A stretch of DNA of 64,000 bases from Saccharomycopsis malanga (Eukaryota > Ascomycota > Saccharomycetes > Ascoideales > Saccharomycopsidaceae). Below the pieces are notes generated by a model. It had not been told where the DNA came from. It worked only from the letters and a program-made list of their open reading frames with translations, and searched no databases. Shown one piece after another: positions 56,762 to 64,000 of this stretch. The DNA lies in assembly GCA_004014935.1 (NCBI GenBank), contig CP025323.1, positions 1,240,001 to 1,304,000 on the forward strand. Reading direction: 5' to 3'. A program made the translations under genes and the position numbers. Each line of letters opens with the position of its first letter. Within the stretch, counting starts at the first letter, position 1.

Positions 56762-57553
56762 ATGTCACTTTTCAGTCTTAAGGGGAAAGTTGTTCTTGCT
56801 ACTGGAGCTACTTCTGGCATTGGGTTGGGCATTACGTCTGGTCTCAGTGAGCAAGGATGTCAACAGATTATTCTTATTCATAGGCCCAGCACAGATCCTA
56901 AGCCTGCAATCCAGACCCTCAAAAACATCAGTCCAAACAGCCAAGTTACAGTGTCGTTGATTGCGGCAGATGTAGGAGAGGTCAAAATTGATGAGATTGA
57001 AGAAAAAATCGTAAAACCTGCCATTGAGCTTTCGCAAACCGGTAAAATTGATATTTTGATCAATAACGCAGGAGTCAACCTTAGACATACTGCCGAGGAC
57101 TTCCCTGAAGACGTCTTCAACCAGGTGTTGCAAATCGACTTGCTTTTCCCTGCAAAGCTCACCAGACTCATTGGAAAGCACATGTTGGACAACCATGTAA
57201 AAGGCAAGATCCTCTTCACCTTGTCGCTCATATCGTTCCAAGGAGGCATTCTCAGTGCTCCGTATGCCATCTCCAAGTCTGGTCTCCGGGGATTTGTTCA
57301 AGCTTTGTCTAACGAGTGGAGCAGCAAAGGCATCAATGTAAACGGCATTGCCCCAGGTTATATAGAAACTAAATTGGTCAAATCCTTGAAAGAAGACCCA
57401 GTAAGAGGCAGACAGATTAGCGAAAGAATTCCAATAGGAAGATGGGGAACTCCTGACGATTTCAGAGGCCCTGCTGCTTTTCTCTGTTCTTCTGCTTCTG
57501 ATTATGTGACTGGTGAAACTTTGTTAGTCGATGGCGGCTGGATGGCTCGTTAA
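56762..57553 (+). CDS. short-chain dehydrogenase, KduD/2-deoxy-D-gluconate 3-dehydrogenase type
   Basis: 263 residues. Classical SDR: cofactor loop TGATSGIGLGI near residues 15-25, NNAG at about 102, catalytic Ser in LSLISFQGG and YAISK (Tyr-x-x-x-Lys) near 167. Segments INVNGIAPGYIETKLV, RIPIGRWGTPDDFRGPAAFL and SDYVTGETLLVDGGWMAR are close to bacterial KduD and fungal 2-deoxy-D-gluconate 3-dehydrogenases rather than to yeast Oar1 or Sps19. It probably oxidises or reduces a keto sugar acid or related polyol with NAD(P). There is no targeting signal. The substrate cannot be read from the sequence. KduD-like genes are common in bacteria and filamentous fungi and patchy in yeasts, so transfer is possible. 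Confidence 0.88.
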   Translation: MSLFSLKGKVVLATGATSGIGLGITSGLSEQGCQQIILIHRPSTDPKPAIQTLKNISPNSQVTVSLIAADVGEVKIDEIEEKIVKPAIELSQTGKIDILINNAGVNLRHTAEDFPEDVFNQVLQIDLLFPAKLTRLIGKHMLDNHVKGKILFTLSLISFQGGILSAPYAISKSGLRGFVQALSNEWSSKGINVNGIAPGYIETKLVKSLKEDPVRGRQISERIPIGRWGTPDDFRGPAAFLCSSASDYVTGETLLVDGGWMAR

Positions 57554-57654
57554 TCTTGCCACTAATAGTTGTGAGTTTTAATAGTTTTTCAATTCACATT
57601 AAAATCCTGAGGTTTAAGTATCATAAGAATGTTGATATGAAATTATTATTACTG

Positions 57655-57922
57655 TTTATTTGTAAGAAATTGTGACAATTTGCCAAAAAACCAAGATATT
57701 CATAAAACTGATAATGTTGGTGAACTGCAAGTTATTAAGCTCCGTTTATAAATAGTCTTACAATGCAAATAAAAATTGTTTCTATAAAATTATGTTTTAT
57801 TTGTAAGAAATTGTGCAATTTACACAATGTATTCAGAAGTATTCACAATTTACCAAAAAACCAAGATATCAATAAAACTGACCAAGTTATTAAACTGAAA
57901 GTTTTCAAGCTCCGTTTATTAT
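57655..57922 (+). repeat. diverged direct repeat of about 100-130 bp
   Basis: TTATTTGTAAGAAATTGTG, ACAATTTRCCAAAAAACCAA, GATATYMATAAAACTGA and CAAGCTCCGTTTAT occur in the same order at about 57655-57750 and 57795-57922, with insertions in the second copy. No gene. Origin unknown. Confidence 0.8.
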
Positions 57923-58076
57923 TTTTGTTTCTTCATTATGGCTCTACGGATTTGATATTTGCTTCTTGGATTGTAGTTCTTTCTGATTTTTACCTCCACT
58001 GTCTAAAATCATACCCGCTGACGGTTTCCTTTCCTCTCAATATACACTAAAAATCTGCTGAATACGTTTTCGTAAA

Positions 58077-58193
58077 CACTGGGCCGTATGGCTCAGTGGT
58101 CAATGCTGTTAAAGAAGAGAAAAAAGGTCCGACAGTTCAATGGCTAGTACGAAAATATTTACTGAGCTTGAAATGTAAGATAAGATAATGGCA
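58077..58193 (+). mobile_element. SINE family A, internally deleted copy
   Basis: CACTGGGCCGTATGGCTCAG, TGGTCAATGCTG, AAGAAGAGAAAAAAGGTCCG, then a direct jump to AAATATTTACTGAGCTTGAA and ATGTAAGATAAGATAAT. Confidence 0.78.
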
Positions 58194-58227
58194 TTAAATT
58201 CAATTAAAGAGAAGGATAAAAAGATAA

Positions 58228-58303
58228 AGTCTTACCAAGTCCCTTTAGACATCGCACGTATATACGAAAATATTTACTGAGCTCGAAATGTAAGATATTA
58301 TTA
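58228..58303 (+). mobile_element. SINE family A 3' fragment
   Basis: TTACCAAGTCCCTTTAGACA, GTATATACGAAAATATTTAC, TGAGCTCGAAATGTAAGATATTATTA. The variant end ACTGAGCTCGAAATGTAAG recurs in this cluster (also 58884-58905). Confidence 0.78.
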
Positions 58304-58386
58304 TGTATATATGGTAGCAAAACTAGCAGTTCACTGCTAGTTTTGTCACACCCTCGTACACAAGTGTTAAAAAGTCTAATTACTTT

Positions 58387-58513
58387 ATCAGTGGTCAGTG
58401 CTCTTGGAGAAGAGATAAAAGACCTAATAGACACATGGGTTTGATTCTCAACATGAACGCTTTTTACGCGCTTCTTTTACGATGATGAAGCTCTAGTTTT
58501 TACTTTCCTGTTA
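58387..58513 (+). mobile_element. SINE family A 5' part, interrupted by another copy
   Basis: TCAGTGGTCAGTGCTCTTGG, GAAGAGATAAAAGACCTAAT, B-box-like GGGTTTGATTCTC, TTTACGATGATGAAGCTC, then broken by the minus-strand copy at 58514. A possible continuation lies after 58855 (AATATTCACTGAGCTCGAAA). Confidence 0.75.
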
Positions 58514-58844
58514 GTAATAATAATTATATCATATATTTCAAGCCCAGTACATATCAGTTTCGTATATACGCGCTATGTCTAAGGGGACTTGGTAAAAATT
58601 AGTAGAGAAGAACTCAACAAAGGTCCATTCAACATAATCTTCTCACCCAATTGGTTGAAAGTGAGCACTAAACTTTTGTTTAGGTCGTATGTCAGACAAT
58701 TGCACTTGCCTGTGGAAACCACGTTCAGCATCGTAAAAAGCAGCGAGTAAAAGTGTCGTCTTGGAAATCGAACCCGTGTTCCTGTTGGGTCTTGTTTTTC
58801 TCTTCTCTGAGAGCTCTAAACCACTGAGCCAAATGGCCCAGTAG
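58514..58844 (-). mobile_element. SINE family A copy, long form, nested in another copy
   Basis: Full-length minus-strand copy from CTACTGGGCCATTTGGCTCA through A-box-like GGCTCAGTGGTTTAGAGCTC, B box GGGTTCGATTTCC, TTTTTACGATGCTGAACGTG, CCAATTGGGTGAGAAGATTA, 3' block and (TTA) tail. Flanks CTTTCCTGTTA (58503-58513) and CTTTCCAGTTA (58845-58855) match at 10 of 11 positions, a probable target duplication. Confidence 0.92.
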
Positions 58845-58855
58845 CTTTCCAGTTA

Positions 58856-59204
58856 ATTAAATCAGAAAATTTTGTTAAAAATATTCACTGAGCTCGAAAT
58901 GTAAGTGAATGAGCATATATCCGAGTCTTTGGAAAACCTGGGTTGATGGGAATTTCAAAACTTTTTGGCCAGTGCTAAAAAGTGAATTAATTTTGACCAG
59001 TTGCTGATTTTTTCGAGAATTCGCTTTAATGAAGGTTAACCGCTAAAGCCAATGATCAATATTAAAAACTGATGACAATGATCCAGTATGTATTGCGTTT
59101 ACAACTTACATTGTTCATAAATACACCATTTCTTCACTTATATAAAACTCTTACTATAGGTTATATATTAAGGCAACCAAGGCTATTGTTATGACCATAC
59201 TGGC
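58856..59204. other. gene-free spacer
   Basis: Contains the SINE 3' scrap at 58884-58905 and the 3' side of CCS1. No gene. Confidence 0.45.
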
Positions 59205-59918
59205 TTAGATTTTGATACCGTGATGGATAGCATCGGATCTTTCTTGCCAAAGAGTTTTGCCAGTACAGCTACAAACTTGCTTATCATTTTGCCAGATTCC
59301 GGCGCTTCTGGCGATGACACCTACCAAGGAATCCGAGGAGATGTCGTCTTCTTTACGGCTCACGGCAACACTACGACCAATCAAATCGGAGATTTTCAAA
59401 TTGACCTTTGAGAAGCTTTGGCCGTAATACAAGCTGTTTCCTTTGTTGGACTTGTCATTGACAATGATTGGATCGAGTTTCTGAAGAGTAGCGCCTGTGG
59501 ACAAGGCACCTTCGGAAATGTTTCCGGATCTTCTGATGGAAGGATAATATATGCCTTTATCCAAGCCATTCAAGGTGAAATCAATCAACAATGAGTTCTC
59601 GCTTACACTGACCATTCTAGCCAAGCCTTTGACAGGCGCAAGTCTGTCCTTGTCGTCGAAAGACTCCAAGATTGCAACGGCAGCGGAGTCTGGCTTGCCG
59701 GTGCCGCGGATGATAGCATCTTTGCCGACATCCTGTATAGCGCTGACGATTTTCGAAGGTGCAACGGAGCTGCTGACAGTTACAAGTTGTTTATTTAAAT
59801 CAATGTCGTATCTTTGGACACCATTGACACCCGCAAGGGCCTTAGAAACCGAGTCCACACAGGACTCGCACTCCATAGGCACTGCATACACTGCATCAAA
59901 TGATTCATCAAGTGACAT
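59205..59918 (-). CDS. CCS1: copper chaperone for superoxide dismutase
   Basis: 237 residues, ATG at 59918. Delivers copper to Sod1 and helps form its disulfide, in the cytosol and mitochondrial intermembrane space. Domain 1 (about 1-75) is Atx1-like with the copper site MECESC (M-x-C-x-x-C) at residues 15-20. Domain 2 is SOD-like (GLARMVSVSENSLLIDFTLN, GNISEGALSTGATLQKL, LIGRSVAVSRKEDDISS, VIARSAGIWQN) and lacks the catalytic copper histidines. Domain 3 carries the C-x-C pair (CSC, about residues 216-218) in VCSCTGKTLWQERSDAIHHG. Length is close to yeast Ccs1 (249). Divergent from FOX2. Confidence 0.96.
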   Translation of the reverse strand: MSLDESFDAVYAVPMECESCVDSVSKALAGVNGVQRYDIDLNKQLVTVSSSVAPSKIVSAIQDVGKDAIIRGTGKPDSAAVAILESFDDKDRLAPVKGLARMVSVSENSLLIDFTLNGLDKGIYYPSIRRSGNISEGALSTGATLQKLDPIIVNDKSNKGNSLYYGQSFSKVNLKISDLIGRSVAVSRKEDDISSDSLVGVIARSAGIWQNDKQVCSCTGKTLWQERSDAIHHGIKI

Positions 59919-60265
59919 ATTGTTTCTATATATGGGCCAATTGTTATGAGAAATGGTGGTTGATATTTGCTGACACTGGTCTATAATAGATGGGGATTAG
60001 TAATTGGCGGAGCACCCGGACACCAAAACCAAAACCAAACCAACACCCTTACCCCACCCTTACCCCACATCCGAAGAAACAAACACCCAGACACCCACCC
60101 GGACACCAGACACGGATACGAGTGCACCCAGGATGCAGTTGCCGCATTGATCGGCGAGGATATCACATGGCGGAGGTGTCTCCTCCTCTTTTTGGTATAA
60201 ATAGAGTGGAATTGCTTGAGCAAGGATGAAGAAATGAGAGGAGTGGCAGCAGAACACAGGCGAGG
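59919..60265. other. CCS1/FOX2 divergent promoter with C-rich strand
   Basis: 347 bp. Contains a stretch rich in CCAAAACC, CCCTTACCCCA and CACCCGGACACC words at about 60010-60110, the last occurring twice. Such C-rich words could bind Adr1- or Mig1-type factors, but I see no canonical oleate response element. No gene. Confidence 0.5.
60196..60203 (+). promoter_or_regulatory. TATA box of FOX2
   Basis: TATAAATA, 63 bp before the FOX2 ATG. Confidence 0.65.
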
Positions 60266-62962
60266 ATGAGCAGAAAGTTACGGTTTGACGGCAAGGTGGT
60301 TATTATTACAGGAGGCGGTGGAGGATTAGGACGGAGCTATGCGATTGAATTTGCTAAGAGAGGAGCGCATGTTGTGGTGAATGATTTGAGAGGAGCAGAA
60401 GAGGTTGCGAAGGAGATTGTGGCTGGAGGAGGAAGCGCAGTTGCAGATAGTAACAATGTTGTTGACGGGGCAAAGATTGTGGAGACGGCGGTGAAGGAGT
60501 TTGGAACGGTGCACGTGGTGGTGAACAACGCAGGAATTCTAAGGGACACGTCATTTGCGAAGATGGACGACAGCAAGTTCAATTTGGTGTTGCAAGTGCA
60601 TTTGCAAGGCGCGTATGCGATTACGAAGGCGGCGTGGCCGTATTTCCGGAAGCAAAAGTACGGGAGAATCATCAACGCGTCGTCGCCTGCAGGGCTCTAT
60701 GGGAACTTTGGGCAGGCCAATTACAGTGCAGCAAAGCTGGCCCTCATTGGGTTTGCCGAGACGTTGGCCAAAGAGGGCGTCAAATACAACATTTTAGCGA
60801 ATTCCATTGCGCCTACAGCCAGATCGCAGATGACAGAGGGCATTTTACCCCCGGACATCTTGAAAAAGGTTTCTGCAGAGTACATCACGCCGTTGGTGGT
60901 GTTTTTGGCCCACGAGTCGCTCACCGCCAACGACACGGGCAAAACGTTCGAATTGGCAGGCGGCTACTACGCACAGACCAGATGGGAGCGGTCTGCAGGC
61001 GAATTGTTCTATCCAGACGACTCGTTGACTGCAGAAGCGATTCTCCACCGGATCGAGTCGATCCGTGACTTTGAACACAACAAACCGTTCAAATCTACCG
61101 AACATCCAACGCAACCAGTCGATTACGTCGCCTTGGCATCAAAGGCAAAGAAATTGACCACCCCTAATGACCAGGGTCACGTGAAAGTCACGTTGAGGAA
61201 TAAAGTGGTGTTAATAACTGGGGCTGGGGCCGGGTTGGGGCGTGCGCATTCGTTGTGGCTTGCCAAGTATGGAGCCAAAGTGGTTGTCAATGATATTGTG
61301 AATCCAGACAGTGTTGTTGCGGAGATCCGTGCGGCCGGCGGGGACGCCCATCCGGACAAGCATGATGCCGCGACAGATGCCGCGGCCATTGTGCAAAACG
61401 CGCTTGACAAGTACGGCCGGATCGATGCGTTGATCAACAATGCCGGCATTCTCCGGGACAAAAGTTTCACGAAAATGACCGACAAGCAGTGGAACGACGT
61501 CTTGGCCGTGCATTTGCAAGGCACGTACAAGTTGTGTCGTGCTGTGTGGCCCATTTTCCTCAAGCAAAAGGCCGGCAACATTGTCAACGTCACGTCCACC
61601 TCGGGGATTTACGGAAGCTTCGGACAGGCCAACTATGCGGCGGCCAAAATGGGCATTTTGGGCTTGTCCCGAACATTGGCCATCGAGGGGGCCAAGAAAG
61701 GCATCAAAGTCAATGTCATTGCTCCGCACGCCGAAACCGCCATGACCAAAACCATTTTCACCGAAAAGGAGTACAATTTGTTCCCTCCGGAACTCGTGTC
61801 TCCAATGTTGGTCCTTTTGAGCTCCGACCAGGTTCCGGGCGTAGGCCATTTGTACGAACTCGGCGGCGGCTGGGTCGGCGCCACCAGATTGCAGACTGCA
61901 AAAGGCGCCGTGGCCAAATCTAGCCCGGTCACTGCCGAGTTTATTGCCGACAACTGGGCCGATATTACCGACTTTTCCAGCGGAACCACCCACGCGTCCA
62001 ATATTGCCGAATCCTTGACTCACATTTTGGGCAAAATCTCCAGCGCTTCTGAAAATGACGAAGAAGACGACGACGACGACGACGACGACGACGAGGCAAA
62101 AACAGCGGTCGACAAAAACGGAAACCCGGTTTTTGTCTATACTAAACGCGATACCATTCTATATAACATTGGTGTAGGCGCCAAGGCAGCAGAACTCAAA
62201 TATGTCTATGAAAACGACCCAAACTTCCAGTTGGTTCCGTCCTTTGGCGCGGTGGTTCTCCAAAACACCAAAACAAACTTGGACTTTGCAAAGTTGATGT
62301 CCAACTTCAACCCAGTCTTTTTATTGCACGGCGAACAGTACATCCGTATCGAACAGTGGCCTCTTCCTACAGCAGCGTCCTTGGCGTCTGAATCGTTCCC
62401 TGTAGCCATTGCCAACAAGGGCAAAAAGGCAGCCGTCTTGGTCACCGGCACAAAGTCCTACGATACTGCCACCGGAAACCCAGTGTTCTACAACGAGATG
62501 ACCACCTTCAACAGAGGCGCCCAGGCCCGCAAAGGCGACCAGGTTTTCAAGCCTAGACCAAAGTTGGCCGCTATAAACTTGAGTCCTCCAAAGGATATCG
62601 AGCCAGACTTTGTCAAAAACATTGAAACTAGCGTTGACCAGGCAGCCATATACCGTCTTTCCGGCGACTACAACCCTCTACATATTGATCCCGAGTTTGC
62701 CAAAAACGCTCAGTTCCCAAAACCAATCCTACATGGCTTGGGATACCTCGGCATCTCCGTCAAAGCTCTCTTGGAACATTACGGCCCGATCCATGAAATC
62801 AAGGTCAGATTCTCCGGCAGTGTGTTCCCCGGAGACACCCTACAAGTCAAAGGCTGGAAACGCGGCGACCTTGTGGTCTTTGAAACTTACGATTTGCTGA
62901 CAAAAAAGATTGTCATTAGTAGTGCTGCCATCAAGTTGTTTGGTGACAAGACAAAGTTGTAA
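60266..62962 (+). CDS. FOX2: peroxisomal multifunctional beta-oxidation enzyme type 2
   Basis: 898 residues (yeast Fox2 900). Carries 2-enoyl-CoA hydratase 2 and (3R)-hydroxyacyl-CoA dehydrogenase activities of fatty-acid beta-oxidation. Two tandem SDR domains: A at about 6-250 (TGGGGGLGRSYAIEFAKRGA; NNAGILRD; SSPAGLYGNFGQANYSAAK) and B at about 310-555 (ITGAGAGLGRAHSLWLAKYG; TSTSGIYGSFGQANYAAAK). A poly-Asp linker (EEDDDDDDDDDEAK) follows near 595-608, then the MaoC-like hydratase 2 domain with YRLSGDYNPLHIDPEFAKNA and FPKPILHGLGYLG. The C-terminus DKTKL offers TKL as a PTS1 variant. The yeast Leu in AAKLGL aligns with one CTG codon here, but Candida has Ser there, so that site does not settle the code. 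Confidence 0.98.
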   Translation: MSRKLRFDGKVVIITGGGGGLGRSYAIEFAKRGAHVVVNDLRGAEEVAKEIVAGGGSAVADSNNVVDGAKIVETAVKEFGTVHVVVNNAGILRDTSFAKMDDSKFNLVLQVHLQGAYAITKAAWPYFRKQKYGRIINASSPAGLYGNFGQANYSAAKLALIGFAETLAKEGVKYNILANSIAPTARSQMTEGILPPDILKKVSAEYITPLVVFLAHESLTANDTGKTFELAGGYYAQTRWERSAGELFYPDDSLTAEAILHRIESIRDFEHNKPFKSTEHPTQPVDYVALASKAKKLTTPNDQGHVKVTLRNKVVLITGAGAGLGRAHSLWLAKYGAKVVVNDIVNPDSVVAEIRAAGGDAHPDKHDAATDAAAIVQNALDKYGRIDALINNAGILRDKSFTKMTDKQWNDVLAVHLQGTYKLCRAVWPIFLKQKAGNIVNVTSTSGIYGSFGQANYAAAKMGILGLSRTLAIEGAKKGIKVNVIAPHAETAMTKTIFTEKEYNLFPPELVSPMLVLLSSDQVPGVGHLYELGGGWVGATRLQTAKGAVAKSSPVTAEFIADNWADITDFSSGTTHASNIAESLTHILGKISSASENDEEDDDDDDDDDEAKTAVDKNGNPVFVYTKRDTILYNIGVGAKAAELKYVYENDPNFQLVPSFGAVVLQNTKTNLDFAKLMSNFNPVFLLHGEQYIRIEQWPLPTAASLASESFPVAIANKGKKAAVLVTGTKSYDTATGNPVFYNEMTTFNRGAQARKGDQVFKPRPKLAAINLSPPKDIEPDFVKNIETSVDQAAIYRLSGDYNPLHIDPEFAKNAQFPKPILHGLGYLGISVKALLEHYGPIHEIKVRFSGSVFPGDTLQVKGWKRGDLVVFETYDLLTKKIVISSAAIKLFGDKTKL

Positions 62963-64000
62963 TGTGTTGGTTTGCTTGTTTATTTGTTTGTCTTTTTTAT
63001 TCCTTAAAAATAATACATGTTAGTTTGTTATCCGATTGCAAGTTTGCTAGTGGTTGTTATCTAATTGTAAATTGGCTAGTGGTTGTTATGCAACTAGCTA
63101 ATCGCTTCTACATTGGTCGCCAATTTCTAGATCCACAATTTGTTTGTAGCAAGACCAAGTTAAGATTGGATTTAAAACAACGTGCCTAAGGTTTGATGGT
63201 TTGACTTTTGCTAATTTGACATTGCGCCATTCGGCTGGAGGTTCCCGTTTTAATTTAGATCAAGTGGCTGGATTAAAAATAACAGAGTCTAACTCAGGTG
63301 GCATATTGTTCTAGGTCTTGTCAAGATTACAGTTTCTATTGATGCGTTTCTGGAGAGTCTTGTTGTATTGACAAATGTAGTATTGTCAGCCAGTCCATAT
63401 GAATTGATTGACGTGCTAATTGTATAGACTTGTAATACTAACTGTATAAAAATTAGAAAAAAAAGTCCAAAATAAAGCAAATATATGATACTATCATTAT
63501 AAAATAAAGGAGATTGAAAAAGTGGCTTCGACTTGAGTATCTACTGATAAGTAGGGCTGATAAGAATTAGTAAAACCAGGAGGGGCAATTGTACAGAGAA
63601 GAACAAAAGTAGACAAGTCAAAAGCGATGAAATTGATACTTGTTAGGGAAAGTGAGTTGGTGGGAATGATGATACTCATTAGAAAAAGTAAATTAATAGG
63701 AATAATGAAAATTGATACTTGTTATCAAAAGTGAATTACTAAAGAGTATAAAGGCGAAACTTTACTATCAAAGATAAATAGAAATAATAAAAGCTGATAC
63801 TATATTATTAAAAGTGCTTTAAAAGAGACAATTAAAATCGATACCTCATTAAAAATTGACACCTTTCTGACAATAAAACTGTAGCTCATTGACCGACTCA
63901 TGAATAAATCTAATTCACCAACCTATAACATAATGGAGAGTAAATTGGATATATAGAATAATGAACAACTAGATTTCAATCAAGGATTACCAAAAATACA
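62963..64000. other. gene-free right edge with weak tandem repeats
   Basis: No gene. Contains about three units of GTTGTTAT...TTGCTAGTG (63010-63105) and a loose array of GATACTNNTTA...AAAAGTNAATTA units (about 63620-63860). The FOX2 3' UTR occupies its start. Confidence 0.5.

Noticed and set aside
1-64000. tRNA, rRNA or CRISPR loci
   Set aside because: No complete cloverleaf, no rRNA-like segment and no regularly spaced repeat-spacer array were seen on either strand.

Overview
The window is nuclear DNA of a budding yeast (Saccharomycotina). The evidence is a set of unmistakable yeast orthologues (RPA135, RRP12, THG1, MRPS16, MEP2, URC4, RPS20, RCH1, ARP9, CSE4, BOS1, SUV3, DDL1, CCS1, FOX2), short intergenic regions, and few introns. 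The three introns I could reconstruct use GTATGT or GTAAGT at the 5' end and TACTAAC or TACTGAC about 8 nt before the 3' AG. URC4, a gene of the URC uracil-catabolism pathway missing from Saccharomyces cerevisiae, argues against S. cerevisiae and close relatives. I cannot name the genus. CTG is a rare codon here (one in the 1,169 codons of RPA135, none found in MEP2). Where it occurs, in SUV3, it falls mostly at hydrophobic positions, so Leu is the likeliest reading, but this is not proven. I translated with the standard code.

Layout: a secreted glycoprotein of unknown function (667-2085) faces a GH18 chitinase (4074-5909). A 3.3-kb stretch without recognisable genes follows. Divergent pair THG1/RPA135 (9251-14261) and divergent pair MRPS16/RRP12 (15418-19756) form a ribosome and tRNA production block; both shared promoters carry a Reb1-type CCGGGTAA site plus PAC/RRPE-like elements. 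Next come MEP2 (ammonium), URC4, RPS20, RCH1, ARP9 and CSE4 (the centromeric histone H3), then BOS1 divergent from a large repeat-rich eisosome-type protein. The right half holds SUV3, two small membrane-protein genes, DDL1, a PQ-loop protein, an Msn2/4-type zinc-finger regulator, a KduD-like dehydrogenase, CCS1 and FOX2.

The most notable content lies between the genes. A tRNA-derived SINE family (here 'family A'; about 310-340 bp long form, about 180 bp short form) is present in some 20 copies and fragments. It has A-box and B-box motifs, a conserved 3' end and a (TTA)n tail; two copies have perfect 13-14 bp target-site duplications. A second dispersed repeat ('family B', 0.7-1.0 kb, six copies) also begins with a tRNA-like head and in every case lies next to a family A copy. 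Two family A copies sit at or within a few bases of a stop codon (BOS1 and the 46472 gene). No reverse transcriptase gene is present in the window, so both families would depend on enzymes encoded elsewhere.

Three spliced genes were rebuilt by reading through introns: THG1 (14-nt first exon, 454-nt intron carrying a G-rich minisatellite), MRPS16 (57-nt intron) and BOS1 (first exon is the ATG alone, 52-nt intron). No tRNA, rRNA or CRISPR locus was found.
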